In this document: positions 45,106-56,925 of the stretch, piece by piece | How the letters are laid out: each line of letters begins with the position of its first letter | How positions within the stretch are numbered: position 1 is the stretch's first letter | Source of the DNA: Candidatus Altimarinota bacterium | GTDB taxonomy: Bacteria > Patescibacteriota > Gracilibacteria > BD1-5 > UBA6164 | Direction of reading: 5' to 3' | NCBI GenBank assembly: GCA_020631485.1 | Contig: JAHDHC010000002.1 | Span: forward strand, 48,741-112,740 | DNA: 64,000 bases | Made by a program: the position numbers and the translations under genes | The notes under the pieces: model-generated | What the model was told of the DNA's origin: nothing | Database searches by the model: none | Seen by the model: only the letters and a program-made list of their open reading frames with translations

Positions 45106-45507
45106 CTAATACTCAATTCCTACATCTTCAAAACTGTCTTCTTTTCCGTCCTTTAGATAGAGATGTATAGCATTTCTCGTCGCAAGCAAAGCAAAAACAG
45201 AAGCACGTCTGCGTCGAGGAGATACTTCCATCTCAATCATCTCCACAATATCTGAGTATCACATATCAAAGACTGACTCAATATCTTGTCCGATAATACT
45301 CTCTCAAAATATAGCACTACAAGCTGTAGTTATAATAGAGAGATCTCCATCGAAGCTATAGTCGATGAAACTCTTATCTTTTATCTTCAAATACACTGTC
45401 ACATCCTCCCCACAGCTCCTATTTTCCTCACGATGAAAAATAGTAGCGTCTTTGAGCACGCCTCTATTTTGAGCTTTCCTCGAGTAATGTTGTATTATTT
45501 CATTCAT
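45106..45507 (-). CDS. IscU/SufU-like scaffold protein lacking the third Cys
   Basis: 133 aa with MNEIIQHYSRKAQNRGVLKD, RSCGEDVTVYLKIKDKSFID, YSFDGDLSIITTACSAIFGE and SPRRRRASVFALLATRNAI. The first two Cys match the cluster ligands of IscU/SufU. The third position, normally RxxCxxL near the end, reads RRRASVFALL without Cys. It may be a scaffold with altered ligation or a cluster-independent relative. Confidence 0.72.
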
Positions 45508-45519
45508 AATTAAACCCAC

Positions 45520-45556
45520 CCCCTAGCCCCCTCCCTTGTAAGGAGGGGAGTTCTTA
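45520..45556. repeat. dispersed palindromic repeat, intergenic copy
   Basis: CCACCCCCTAGCCCCCTCCC then TTGTAAGGAGGGGAG, same design as the copies in the glycosyltransferases. Confidence 0.55.
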
Positions 45557-45632
45557 TTAGTAAATAAATTGCTCTAGCTTTTTTAAAACTCATCAAAGAT
45601 CATCAGATACTTTATCATTATCAGTAATTCTC

Positions 45633-45977
45633 TTAAAACTTTTTTTCTAATGCTGTGAGATAGTCCATCATAGGTTTTATTCTGGTATACTCAGAAGGAT
45701 CATTTACGAGCATATTCACTCGATCATATCATGTCACACTTCTTAAAGCACTACGTAAGCTCTCAAGCTCTTCATATTGTAGAGTATATCAGTCCAATAC
45801 AGACTTCAAATTTTCCAGGTCACCACTTTTAAAAATTATTCTAATTTGCTCTGCAACATTTTCTCAAAAAAACGAAATTAATCGACTTCACATAGCTCTT
45901 CGTCTTTCTTGAGACTTTCATAATTTTTGGAGTGATAGAGTCAATTCATCATGTCATCAGAATTGCTCTACTGTCAT
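45633..45977 (-). CDS. unknown protein, 114 aa, coupled to alaS
   Basis: MTVEQFGGHDELTLSLQKLG, helical throughout, ending MDYLTALEKKF. Its start overlaps the alaS end by 10 nt. It does not resemble the C-Ala domain that alaS lacks. Function unknown. Confidence 0.6.
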
Positions 45978-47809
45978 GACTCATCTTTAATGAGTACTGC
46001 CTTTATTCTTCTCACTCATCTCGAGCTTGCCTCTTCTTTTTTGATTTTAAATCTTCCCATTCATTCAGAGCTTTCTACATGAGGTCATCCGCAAAGCTCT
46101 ACTGAAAATACTTCAGAGTCTGATTGCATGGTATAGACTTTTACAGTATCTGGATATTTTTCCCAGAAACTTCCAACTACTCCTATATCAAGAGCAGTTT
46201 GTTTTGGCATTTCTTCAACTGAAACTCTCATTTTTGAAGCAATAGCTTGATTTACAAATGCTTCTACTTCATCAAGTTGCTCGCGTGTTACTTTCTCATC
46301 ATGAGAAAAATCAAAACGAAGTCTTTCAGCTGTAATATTTGATCCTTTTTGAAACACGTGATCTCAGAGTACTTTTCTGAGTCAAGCAAGCATGAGATGT
46401 GTCGCTGTATGGAGTTCTGTTGTAGCCTCACTCGCATCAGCCAAACCTCACTTGAACTTTTGCTCTGCTCACTTTCTTGAAAGAGCTTTATGTTCTTCAA
46501 AGGCTTTTTCAAATCCTTCCCTATCTACAGTGAGTCAATTTTCTTCTGCAAGATCTTCTGTGAGTTCTATCGGAAAACCATAGGTATCATAGAGTTTAAA
46601 AGCTTTCGTTCCAGCTATCTGAGTTACTTTTTTTCATGATCTTTCAAAAGCTGTTTGAAATCCATCTAATAATTTTTCAAATTCTTTGAGCCCTTTTTCA
46701 AGAGTTTCTAAAAATTGTCTTTCTTCTTTTTGAAGTTCAAGAAGTATATTTGAAGCATTCTGAGAAATATTTGGATATACTTCTCACAATTTACTAATAA
46801 CTTCTGATGCTATAATTCAGATAAATTCTCTATTTTCTCATAATATTTTGTATCACTGCCTGATAGCCCTTCGAATGAGTTTTCTTAAAACATATCATTG
46901 GTCAACATTTGATGGGATAATTCCATCGCTTATCATCACTACTCCACATCTTATGTGGTCAACAATAATACGAATTGAAACTCATTGTTCGATAGTCTGG
47001 TCTTCTCATAGATCTAATATTCTCTCTGCAGCTTTTATATACTCTTGAAAAATATCTGTATGATATACCGATGTATAACCATTTATAACTGTCGTTATTC
47101 TTTCAAGTCCCATACCAGTATCTACATTTTGTGCAGGGAGGTTTTTCAATGTATTTTCATCAATTCTATTAAACTCCATAAAAACATTATTCCAGATTTC
47201 CATCCAGTTTTCTTCATCGTTTTCTACATTTGATCATTCGGTTGGAACTTCAGTTTTTCCAACCCAGTAGAATATCTCTGAATCTGGTCAGCAAGGTCAA
47301 GTATCTCCAGCTGCCCACCAATTTTCAGATTTTGGAAGATAGGAAATTCTATCTTTTGGAATTCCAATTTTTCTCCAGATTGCAGCTGATTCTTCATCTC
47401 TAGGGGCATCTTCATCTCATTCAAACACTGTTACTGCTAACATGTTAGGATCGAGTCCAAGCCACTCAGATCATGTCAAAAATTCATAACTCCAAGTAAG
47501 AGAATCTTCTTTGAAGTAATCTCACAACGACCAATTTCCAAGCATCTCAAAAAAAGTCAAATGTGAATTATCTCATACCTCTTCAATATCATTTGTTCTA
47601 ATACATTTTTGGCTATCAGCAAGACGAGTTCCTAATGGATGTTTTTGTCAGAGTAAGTATGGTACTAGGGGTTGCATTCCTGCTGTATTAAATAATACTG
47701 TAGGGTCGTTTTCAGGCACTACAGGAGCTGAAGGTATCACTGCATGTCCTTTTCATTCCATAAACTTTAAAAACTTAGATCTAATCTCGTCACTACTTAT
47801 ATAGGGCAT
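45968..47809 (-). CDS. alaS: alanyl-tRNA synthetase, short form
   Basis: 613 aa against about 870 in most bacteria. Class II core: [50 protein letters not shown] and [11 protein letters not shown]. The editing domain has [16 protein letters not shown] and CGGPHVES (metal ligands; second Gly TGA). The protein ends shortly after SSRGVRRIKA, so the C-Ala dimerisation domain is missing. It charges tRNA-Ala; the short form would be monomeric. Confidence 0.93.
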
Positions 47810-47997
47810 AATTATTATTTGTTTATATAAAATAAAATATTTTCAAAATTGAAACTAAAAATTATGTTTCATAAAGAATTATTATTATTAATCTGTTATA
47901 ACGATTTTTCCCTTATTTTCAAGATTCAGAGTGTGAAAAATCTTTTCTTTTTGAGAAAAATAGGTAATATCTGCAAACTGAAAAATAAAAACAATTC

Positions 47998-49065
47998 ATG
48001 CAAAACATAGGACTTGACTTAGGCTATATCAGAAATGATTCACGTTTCTGAAACTTTATACTCAAAACTCTCTCAGAACTTGTAAAACTTGATACAGAAA
48101 ACAACTACACGCTTTATTCACGAGAACGAGTAGATTTCCAATCTGACAACTTTTCACATATACAAACTTCTGATAAAACGGGTTTGCAAAACGACTATGC
48201 TTTTTCAAGAACACTGAAAAAAGAGCACTATAACCTTGTGATATTTTTTGATTCATCGAGAAAACTCTTTTACAAAGACAGGCACTTTTGCTTCCTTGAA
48301 TCACTTCAAGAACTCTCATATCCCAGTGAAATGAAAAAGACGTTTTTTGAGCAATTATTTTTTCGTTACTTTCTTGATAGATATATAGCAAGACCTGAAA
48401 AAGTACTCTGTTTTGATGCAAGAACAAAAGAAGAGCTCAATGAGAGTTTTGATAAAAAAGAGGAAGAGATCTCTATGATCCCCGGTTTTTTTGCAAAAGC
48501 CCCGCTCGATATGAGTGGAAAAGATCAGCATATACCTTTTGCTGATACAAAAAATGATGACTTTATCATTTATGAGTGAGGAAGTGGAGCCAATAAAAAC
48601 CTCGAAAAACTTATAAAAGCTATCAGTCTCATCCACAAGCAGTGATCAAAGATTGTGCTCTATGTCATAGGAGATGAACTCGTAACCGATATACAACTCC
48701 GTGAATACATAGTCCAAAATGATGCAGCTGATCTCGTAAATGTCTTATGAGAGATAGATGACTATAAAAAACAATACTATTATGAAAAAGCTCTCTGAGT
48801 CGTTCTTCCAAGTATGTATGAAAGCTTTCCTTTCAATATCACCAATGCTATTTTTTATGAGAAAAAGATTATCGCATCTGACATCCCAAGTCTCAGAAAG
48901 ATATTTGGAAAAAATATCGAATACTTTAATCCTCTCTCTATCAATCAGATAAGTGAAAGACTCCTCTGAATCAAAGAACAAAAACAACCAAACTACAAGA
49001 TAATTGTACGTACCTTTACTCCTCTCATGTCAGCAAAAATGCTCCTTCACGAGATAAAAAACTAA
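47998..49065 (+). CDS. GT-B glycosyltransferase
   Basis: 355 aa: MQNIGLDLGYIRNDSRFGNF, a variable acceptor domain, then the donor domain with FIIYEGGSGANKNLEKLIKA, LYVIGDELVTDIQL and GVVLPSMYESFPFNITNAIF (ExFP motif). Group 4 glycosyltransferase with unknown acceptor. Free-standing, divergent from alaS by 188 bp. Confidence 0.8.
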
Positions 49066-49070
49066 AAAAA

Positions 49071-49088
49071 CCGGACATCCCTGTCCGG
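49071..49088 (+). terminator. terminator hairpin
   Basis: CCGGACA-TCCC-TGTCCGG; T-rich run follows some 20 nt later. Confidence 0.65.
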
Positions 49089-49113
49089 CTCCTTTATCTC
49101 CCCCCCCTTTTTT

Positions 49114-49200
49114 TTATCAAAATTGGCTCTGCATAGCTACACCAACACAAACTAATGCAATAGCTAGAATAAAACATACGATTCTTTCTCGATTGCTCAT
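49114..49200 (-). CDS. small membrane peptide, 28 aa
   Basis: MSNRERIVCFILAIALVCVG then VAMQSQFG; one membrane helix. An AAAGG lies 9 nt before the start. It sits between two terminators. Short, so coding is only moderately supported. Confidence 0.42.
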
Positions 49201-49243
49201 AAGTGATACCTTTGCGACTAAACAAGAGAATATATATTACTAT

Positions 49244-49283
49244 AAAAAATCAGATATCAAATGAAATGATATCTGATTTTTTT
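49244..49283. terminator. terminator of the ribosomal protein operon
   Basis: AAAAAATCAGATATCA / TGATATCTGATTTTTT, 16-bp stem, just after secY on the minus strand. Confidence 0.88.
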
Positions 49284-49295
49284 ATGATTTTTCTT

Positions 49296-50564
49296 TTACT
49301 GGTATTTTGAATAATCAAACATTTTGACTTCTGAATCTACTCTACGTATGAGATCGAGGATTACAGAGACGATGATTATAAGTCCAGCTCCTGAGATGAT
49401 GAAATCAATAGACTGATTCATAAATTTTCAAAGGATATATGGAAGTACCGCGATAAGTGCGAGGAAACTTCATCAGAAGAAATTAAGTCTCGCTGATACT
49501 TTTCAGAGGAACTCTGCTGTATCAGCTCCTGGTCTGATTCCTGGGATATACCCACCTCTTTTTTGAATGTTTTCAGCTACTTGTTCTGTGTTGAATGTGA
49601 TAGACACATAGAAAAATGAAAACGCGAGAACGAGAAGAAAGTATACTATTATAAGTACCCAAGACGGGTTACTCATGTCAAAATACTGAAGGAGGAAGTT
49701 AGATATAGTTCTTGCTGTTTCTCCACTTGATCTTGAAAGTATTTGCCCAAGTATAGTTGGAAAAGTTACAATAGATACAGCAAATATGATTGGGATCATC
49801 CCCGCTTGATTTACTTTGATTGGAAAATAAGACTTTTCTTCTCTTCCTGTTCTAGAGTAGATGATAGGAATTCTTCTGTTACCTTCCGTAAACTTAATAA
49901 TTACATAGATAATAGCGAGTGTGGCGAGGAGCAATCCAAAGAATAGGGCGTACTGACTTGCTCATATGAGTCCACCTATTACTCATGGAGTAGCGGCAAG
50001 CACTCATGCAGTAATAATTATACTTATACCGTTTCAAATCCCATATTCTGTCATAATCTCTCAGAGCCACATAAGAAACATAGTTCATGCTGTTATGATC
50101 ATCATAGATGAGAGAACTACTTGGATATTAGTTACATCGATGATTGGACCTCACCCTGATGATGCTGAAAGGGTATTGAGGAGAATGATCATACCATAAC
50201 TTTGTATAAAAGCTATAGGAAGAGTGAGCCATCTTGTCATTCTGTTGATCTTTTTTTGTCCTGCTTCTCCTTCTTTTTGGAGATCACCCAGTTTAGGAAC
50301 TATAACACCAAGAAGTTGGATGATAATCACTGCGTTAATGTATGGAGATAATCCCATGAGAATTATCGAAAATCTTTCAAGTCATCATCCCATCAAAGCA
50401 GAGAAAAATGCGAGTCATTTATTTGCTTCAAGTATTCATGCAAGTGCGTCTGTATTTGCTCATGGCACTGGAATAACAGCTAAAAACTTGTACACTAAAA
50501 CGAGTACAAGTGTGGCAATTATTTTTTTTCTAAGACTCTTTATTCAAAAAATTGATTTCATCAT
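49296..50564 (-). CDS. secY: preprotein translocase subunit SecY
   Basis: 422 aa, ten membrane segments. Recognisable parts are FLAVIPVPGANTDALAGIL, GLSPYINAVIIIQLLGVIVP, TEYGIGNGISIIITAGV, FPIKVNQAGMIPIIFAVS and NIQKRGGYIPGIRPGADTAE. It forms the protein-conducting channel with SecE and SecG. Last gene of the ribosomal operon, 18 nt after rplO. The start is one of two adjacent ATG codons. Confidence 0.97.
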
Positions 50565-50582
50565 TTTTGGATATTTATAGTA

Positions 50583-51068
50583 TTAATCTTGTGTATTTTC
50601 TTCTACGAGTTCTAACTGTTCAACGGTTCCACCTGCTTTTTCTATCGCAGCAACTGCTGTAGCAGAAACTTTCGCAACTTTTACATCAATAGCCCCGCTA
50701 ATCTCTCATTTTCAGAGGACCTTTACAGGAGCATTTTTCATTCTCAACATACCGTGTTCTAGTAGAGTCGCAGCATCTACAAGCTTTACTTTTTTTTCTA
50801 TCAAAACATTGAGATCAGAAAGGTTCAGCACATTATATTTTTTTGTAAATCTTGCATTGGTAAATCCCTTGAGTTTTGGCATTCTTCTAAAGAGTGGAGT
50901 TTGCCCTCACTCAAACCATTGTGGAACACCTCATCCACTTCTACTATTTTGCCCATTCATTCATCTTCCACAAAAAGTTCCTTTTCCTGAAGCATTTCAT
51001 CTTCCGAGCTTTTTAGATTTTTTTCTCGAACCAGCAGCTGGTTTCAATGAATTTAAAGATAACATCAT
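50583..51068 (-). CDS. rplO: 50S ribosomal protein L15
   Basis: 161 aa: LNSLKPAAGSRKKSKKLGRG, GKGTFCGRGMNGQNSRSG, PLFRRMPKLKGF and the C-terminal L18e-type fold with VKVLGKGEISGAIDVKV. A terminal acidic tail (LELVEENTQD) is slightly longer than usual. It follows rpsE after an 89-bp gap where rpmD (L30) would normally lie. Confidence 0.95.
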
Positions 51069-51157
51069 CTCTATAGTTATATTATATATTTTCTTTTATT
51101 TGTCATCCTGGACTTGATTCAAGTTATATACTCATATCACATCAGAACGACAGAAGA

Positions 51158-51634
51158 TTATTTTTTAAAGCTTGTAAGAGCTTGTATAGTCGCTCTTGCA
51201 TTGTTGATAAGGTTTGTTGAACCATATCTTTTTGCAAGTATATCTGTATATCCAGCAACACTCAATACCTTTCTCACTGCTCATCATGCTATGAGTCATG
51301 TACCTTTTGATGCTGGGTGAACCATAACAACAGCTGACTTATTTTTTACTTTTAGGTCATATGGAACAGTTCCATCTACCATAGTTACAGTTACAAGATT
51401 CTTCTTCGCATCAGCTATAGATTTCGCGATAGCATCTACTACTTCCCAACTTTTTCACATTCAGAGACCTACTCTTCCTTTTCCATCACCTATAACCATT
51501 ACAGCTCTAAATCTCAGCTGTCTTCATCATGAATTCACTCTTGTTACTCTATCTATTGCAAGAAGCTCTTCTTTAAATTCTTTTTTTGGTTTGAAACTTT
51601 TTCATCCAGGTTTCCCTTTTCTTTCAAATGCCAT
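51158..51634 (-). CDS. rpsE: 30S ribosomal protein S5
   Basis: 158 aa: [25 protein letters not shown]-type [37 protein letters not shown] and [20 protein letters not shown]. Complete S5 with double-stranded RNA-binding N-domain. Confidence 0.96.
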
Positions 51635-51652
51635 ATATTTTGTATTATATAA

Positions 51653-51994
51653 TTAAAACTTGAGTCCAGCTCATCTCGCAGCTTCAGCTAGAGATTTTAC
51701 TCTTCCATGATACTTAAATCATCCTGTATCAAAAACCACACTTGTGAGTTTAAGAGATGCAGCTACTTTTGCTATCTCTTCTCCTACCTTCGCTGCCTTT
51801 TCAACTTTTGTTCATGATTTTATCTTAATATCAGAACTTTGCCCAAGAGTTTTTCCGCTTACATCATCTATAAGTTGTGCGTATATATTAGCGTTACTTC
51901 TATATATAGCAAGTCTTGGTTTTTGAGAATCTCCAGAAACTTTTGATCTGATTCTCATATGTCTTCTCATTCTGTTTGCAAACTTTGCTAACAT
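51653..51994 (-). CDS. rplR: 50S ribosomal protein L18
   Basis: 113 aa: [38 protein letters not shown] and [20 protein letters not shown] with the typical GLxF end (GAGLKF). Binds 5S rRNA. A TTG two codons upstream is a possible alternative start. Confidence 0.95.
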
Positions 51995-52020
51995 AATCAA
52001 ACTGTATTAATAAATAATAA

Positions 52021-52560
52021 TTATTTTGCTCAAGTTTTTCAAGCTTTTCTTCTGATGTATTCTCATACATACTTAATTCATTTTCCTTTATATGGCTCTG
52101 GTTTTTTCTTTGCTTTTACTTTTGCTGCAAATTCTCATACAAGCTGTTTATCTATTCAAGAAATGTGCATTACATTTTTTTCTTTTGCATCAATTTCAGC
52201 CTTGAGTCAATTTGGCACATCCATTTCTACTTTATGAGAAAAACCTACACTCAAAATAATTTTTTGTCATTGTACTTCAAACTTATATCAAACCCCATTT
52301 ATCTCTAGAGATTTTTTGTATGCTTCTGAAGCTCAATTTACCATATTTTGAATAACGGCTCTTGTAGTTCCCCACAAAGCAGTATCATTTGATGAAACCG
52401 GCTCTACGATAATTTCATTTTCATTTTTTTGGATCTTTACCCTATCAGTAAAGGTGTAATCTATAGATCCGACTGGTCCTTTTACTGAAACATTTTGACC
52501 AGTTATAGTTACTTCTACTTTTTCAGGTATAGAAACTGGCATTTTCCCAATTCTTGACAT
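52021..52560 (-). CDS. rplF: 50S ribosomal protein L6
   Basis: 179 aa: MSRIGKMPVSIPEKVEVTIT, VKGPVGSIDYTF, LEINGVGYKFEVQGQKIILS and the C-terminal [20 protein letters not shown]. Two L6 domains. Confidence 0.97.
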
Positions 52561-52633
52561 AATATCTTAGTTTTATTTTATAAAGTCGGAACTTTTCTCG
52601 TATCATAGAGAAAATCTCACTCCTGTATATATC

Positions 52634-53029
52634 TTAATATACTTCACACATTAGTTCGCCACCTACATTCAAGCTTCTCGCTTCATATCCCGTAATGATA
52701 CCTTTAGGTGTAGAAACAATGTATATTCATTTTCCATTTTTTGATTTCTTTATATCTTTTGATCAGATATAAATTCTTTGTCATGGCTTAGAAATCCTCT
52801 TAAAAGTTGGAATATATTTTGTTTGTCTTACATCATGTATTTGAACAATCAGAGATCTTTTTCCAGGAGAAAGCTCTACTTCCTCATATCCTTTGATATA
52901 ATCGTTTTTTTTCAAAACTTTAAGAATGTCAGATTTGATTCTAGAAAATGGCACACTTACTTCTGTGAGTCTTGCTGTATATGCATTTCTGATTCTTGTT
53001 AATAAATCTGCTATTGGATCTATTATCAT
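52634..53029 (-). CDS. rpsH: 30S ribosomal protein S8
   Basis: 131 aa: DPIADLLTRIRNAYTARLTE, PFSRIKSDILKVLKKNDYI, KRISKPGQRIYIG and IVSTPKGIITGYEARSLNVG-GELMCEVY. Binds 16S rRNA helix 21; a classic translational repressor of spc operons. Confidence 0.97.
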
Positions 53030-53088
53030 AATTATCTTTTATTTATAAATTAATTTTCTTTTTTACTATCGCGAAAGGGAGGGGTATT

Positions 53089-53313
53089 TTACCAACTTGA
53101 CTTTCTTACACCTGGAAGTTCTCAGGCATTAGCTTTCTCTCTTACACAGATTCTACACATATCGAATTTTCCTATGTATCATCTCGTTCTTCAACAGTTA
53201 TTACACACATTGAATACCTTTGTTGCTTCTTTTGGTTTTCTTCCATCTTCTAAAGCTTGTAAGAATCTTGTCTTGAGTTTATGTGCTTTTGCTATTTTTG
53301 ATTTTCTAGCCAT
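53089..53313 (-). CDS. rpsN: 30S ribosomal protein S14, zinc type
   Basis: 74 aa with the four-Cys zinc ribbon VCNNCGRTRG...MCRICVRE and terminal GVRKSSW. This C+ form needs zinc, which ties it to the zinc supply genes at 3249-7502. Confidence 0.95.
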
Positions 53314-53335
53314 TTTGCTTGTCTTATTAGTAAAA

Positions 53336-53878
53336 TTATTTTTTCACAAATGGAAATTCCATTTTTTCCAGAAGAGCTCTTCAATGTTCTGGAGATTTAG
53401 CTGTTGTCTTTACTGTAATTTGTATCCCATGGGCCTTCACTACATCATCTTGTGGAACCTCAGGAAATATAGTATGCTCAGTTACTCAGAAATTGTAATT
53501 TCCATTTTTATCAAAACTCTTTTTACTGATTCATCTAAAGTCTCTCACTCTTGGGAGAACTACGTTTACAAGTTTTTCCAGAAAGTTGTACATGTTATCT
53601 CCTCTTAGGGTTACACATAGTCATACTGGCATTCATTCTCTAAGCTTGAAGTTTGAGATTGATTTACTTGCATATCTCACAACTGGCGCTTGACCTGCTA
53701 TAAGTGATAAATGATTTTGTAGTTGACTATAGTCTTTGTTTCATGCTCTTATGTAGCTCCCAATTCACATATTGATCACTACTTTTTCAAGCTTTGGTAT
53801 ATCCATTGGATTTTCTATCTTGAGCTCTTTTTTTAGCGCTTCAGATATTTCTTTTAGATATTTTTCTTTTAAATACAT
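53336..53878 (-). CDS. rplE: 50S ribosomal protein L5
   Basis: 180 aa: [24 protein letters not shown]-type [34 protein letters not shown] and [19 protein letters not shown]. Binds 5S rRNA and contacts the P-site tRNA. Confidence 0.97.
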
Positions 53879-53899
53879 AGGAATATAAAAATTTTAATA

Positions 53900-54232
53900 T
53901 TATTTAACAACACAATCACTCGGACTCTTTCATTGTTCTACTACTGCTTTTTTTGAGTATCTCATCTTTTTTTCTCATACTTCAACAAATCATATTTTTG
54001 TCCTCTTATCAGTCATTGGACAAACAAGTGCTACATTTGAAGCATCTATTGCCTTTTCAAACTTCACAATTTGCCCTGGGTTTGTTCCTTGTTTTTTGAT
54101 ATGTCTTGTCACAATGTTAACATCTTTAACAATAACTTTGTTTTCCGATGTAAGAACTTTCAAGACCTCTCATCTTTTTTTCTTGTCTTTTCATTGGAGT
54201 ACTTCTACTGTATCTCACTTTCTTATTTTCAT
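53900..54232 (-). CDS. rplX: 50S ribosomal protein L24
   Basis: 110 aa: KIRKGDTVEVLQGKDKKKRG with the KOW motif, VNIVTRHIKKQG and C-terminal KTKIGFV-like KRTKIGFVEVGEKKMRY. Assembly initiator for 50S. Confidence 0.96.
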
Positions 54233-54251
54233 AATACTTGATTTAATAATT

Positions 54252-54620
54252 TTATAAAACTTCTGGTGCGAGACTCACTATTTTTTGATATCATTTTCCT
54301 CTCAATTCTCTCGCTACTGGACCAAAAATACGCGTTCATTTTGGCATACCTGATTCATCAATGATAACACAAGCATTATCATCGAATCTTATACTACTCC
54401 CATCTGGTCTTTGGATCTCTTTTGTGGTTCTTACTACAACTGCTCTTACTACTTTTTTCTTTTTTATTGATCCATCAGGACGTGCTTTTTTAACACTACA
54501 TATAATGACATCACCAATAGAAGCATATCTTCTTTTTGATCCTCCAAGCACTTTTATACATAGTACTTCAAGAGCTCAGGTATTGTCTGTGACGAACAGT
54601 CTTGATTCAGTCTGTATCAT
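54252..54620 (-). CDS. rplN: 50S ribosomal protein L14
   Basis: 122 aa, the family's exact length: [60 protein letters not shown] and [20 protein letters not shown]. Confidence 0.97.
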
Positions 54621-54648
54621 GGGAATAACTTTTTTCTTAGATTCTAAA

Positions 54649-54876
54649 TTATTTTTTTTCTACTAGTTTCCATCTTTTCAGCTTCGACATAGGTCTTGTT
54701 TCTTCTATTTCAACTATATCTCATTCTTTTGCAGTTCATGACTCGTCATGTGCATAGAATTTCTTTGTAACTCTGTAACTTTTTTTATATCTTTCGTGAG
54801 TTTTGTATGTTACTACACTGACTACAATGGTCTTATCCATCTTAGTGCTAACAACTTCACCTTTCTTAGTTCTCAT
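54649..54876 (-). CDS. rpsQ: 30S ribosomal protein S17
   Basis: 75 aa: [40 protein letters not shown] and [15 protein letters not shown]. Confidence 0.95.
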
Positions 54877-54890
54877 ATTTCTTTATAAAA

Positions 54891-55127
54891 TTAATCTATA
54901 TTAAAACCTTTTGCACTTCATATAGTTTTGAGTGCTGCTATATATCTTCTAAGTGGCTTGATTAAATGAGTTTGTTTTAGTTCGTTAAGTTCTTTTTTCA
55001 TCTTCATTTCAAAGAGTTTTTTCTCAGAAGATGTAATCTCATCTCTCAAATCTTGTTCTTTTAATGCACTTATATCTTTTGTGCTTTTCATCTTGAGTTC
55101 TTTCATACGTGTGTTTAGATTAGTCAA
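54891..55127 (-). CDS. rpmC: 50S ribosomal protein L29
   Basis: 78 aa, slightly long. MKELKMKSTKDISALKEQDL and KELNELKQTHLIKPLRRYIA carry the family pattern; the C-terminus after a TGA Gly reads SAKGFNID. The start overlaps the rplP end by 8 nt. Confidence 0.88.
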
Positions 55128-55524
55128 TTACTATCTTCGTCTTTACTGGAAGCTTATACGCAGCCAGTCTAAAAGCCTCTCTTGCTACTTCTGGTTCGAC
55201 TCATCCTATTTCAAATAGGACTCTACCAGGTTTAACAGGAGCTCTGTACATTTCTACAGATCATTTACCTCAACCCATAGGTACTTCTAAAGGTTTTGCT
55301 GTATAAGCCTTATCAGGGAATATTCTTATCCAGATCTTTCCTCATCTTTTTGCAAAACGAGTCATAGCTCTTCTTGCAGACTCTATCTGTCTTGAAGTTA
55401 TGAAACCCCTCGTTGTTGCCTTGATTGCATAATCTCCAAATTTTATTTCTGAACCTTTTACAGCAAGTCACTTGAGTCTTCCTCTGTGAGTCTTTCTGTA
55501 TTTTGTTCTCTTTGGCTGTAACAT
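55120..55524 (-). CDS. rplP: 50S ribosomal protein L16
   Basis: 134 aa: [60 protein letters not shown] and [18 protein letters not shown]. Confidence 0.97.
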
Positions 55525-55576
55525 ACCCTAAGTGTGATTAGTATATAAATATTTTTGTATTGTCAATTTTGTTTTT

Positions 55577-56206
55577 CTACTTGTATATATCTCCTTTGTA
55601 GATCCAAACTTTTAGTCAGATTGTTCCGTAGATTGTTTCAGCTCTTACACTTGCATAATCTATGTTTGCTCTAATAGTTTGGGTTGGAATATTTCCATCT
55701 TTAAATGTTTCTTTTCTCGCTATTTCTGCTCAGTTCAATCTTCATCATACCTTTATCTTGATTCATTTTGCTCATTTTTCCATTGCTTTTTGAATCGCTT
55801 GTTTCACTGCTCTTTTATACGGCATTCTTTTTTCGATTTGATTTGAAATCATGTACCCAACTATTTTTGCATTCGTTTCTGGTTTCTTGATCTCTTTTAC
55901 GTTAATCACAGCTTTCATTCATGCTACTTTTTCTACAAGAGTTGTGATTTTATGTCTATTTTCATCTGACTTCCCAAGAACAAGAGAAGCTTTTGCCGTA
56001 AAAATATCAATTGTAATACTTTCATCAGATCTTGCTATTACGATATCTCATACAGGAATACCAGAGAGTTCTGTTGCAAGCTTGTTTCTGATTTTTGTAT
56101 CAACTGCAAGTTTCGCTGCATAATCTTTTTTTCCAGCATACCAGCTTGAAGTCCAAGTCTTTATATATGGAAGTCTAAATGCTATTGGGTGAACTTTGTG
56201 TCACAT
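55577..56206 (-). CDS. rpsC: 30S ribosomal protein S3
   Basis: 209 aa: [20 protein letters not shown] (codon 2 is TGA = Gly, the invariant MGxKVxP), KH-domain [35 protein letters not shown] and the C-terminal [17 protein letters not shown]. Confidence 0.97.
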
Positions 56207-56290
56207 AGTGTATCTTTATTATAGTTTATAAATCTTTATAGAGGTCTATCCTGCAGTACTACAGAACGGGTAACTCTCTGCTATAATCTC

Positions 56291-56617
56291 TTATTTTGCC
56301 TGGAGCTCCAATACTATATTGGAAGTTCTTTTGAGAATAGGATGCATTCTTCAACGAGAAACAGCTTGTCATCTCTTGTATACAATTCACTTATGGATTA
56401 TAAGTGAACTCACATATAAGTTTGAGAGATTTTGCTTGTCATTATGCTGAGCATTACTTACAGCTGAATGAAGAACCTTGTAGAGAATATCAGCTCATTT
56501 TTTTGGAGCGAATTTCAAGAAGTTGAGAGCTTTCTCTGCATCTTCTCATCTTATTACTTCCGCAACAAGTCTGAGCTTTTTCGGTGATATTCTTATATTT
56601 TTTCCGTATGCTTTCAT
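56291..56617 (-). CDS. rplV: 50S ribosomal protein L22
   Basis: 108 aa: KNIRISPKKLRLVAEVIRGE, ALNFLKFAPKKGADILYKVL, SAVSNAQHN and GQAVSRGRMHPILKRTSNI. Exit-tunnel protein. Confidence 0.95.
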
Positions 56618-56638
56618 CTTTGTTAATACATTTAATTA

Positions 56639-56902
56639 TTATTTATTTCCTGCATGACCTCTGAATGTACGAGTCATAGAGAACTCTCAAAGCTTGTGTC
56701 ATACCATATCTTCTGTTACAAAAACTGGCATGTGTGCTTTTCAGTTATGAACTCCAAAGGTGTGTCATACAAACTCTGGAATTACTGTACAAGAACGAGC
56801 CCATGTCTTTATGACTGTTTTTTTTCATTCTTCGTTGAGTTTATTTACCTTTTTAAGCAAACCTTCGTCTATATAAGGTCATTTTTTTAAACTTCTTGAC
56901 AT
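56639..56902 (-). CDS. rpsS: 30S ribosomal protein S19
   Basis: 87 aa: MSRSLKKGPYIDEGLLKKVN, KTWARSCTVIPEFVGHTFGV, HNGKAHMPVFVTEDMVGHKL and GEFSMTRTFRGHAG. Confidence 0.97.
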
Positions 56903-56925
56903 ATTTTTTTTAAATAGTAACTAAA

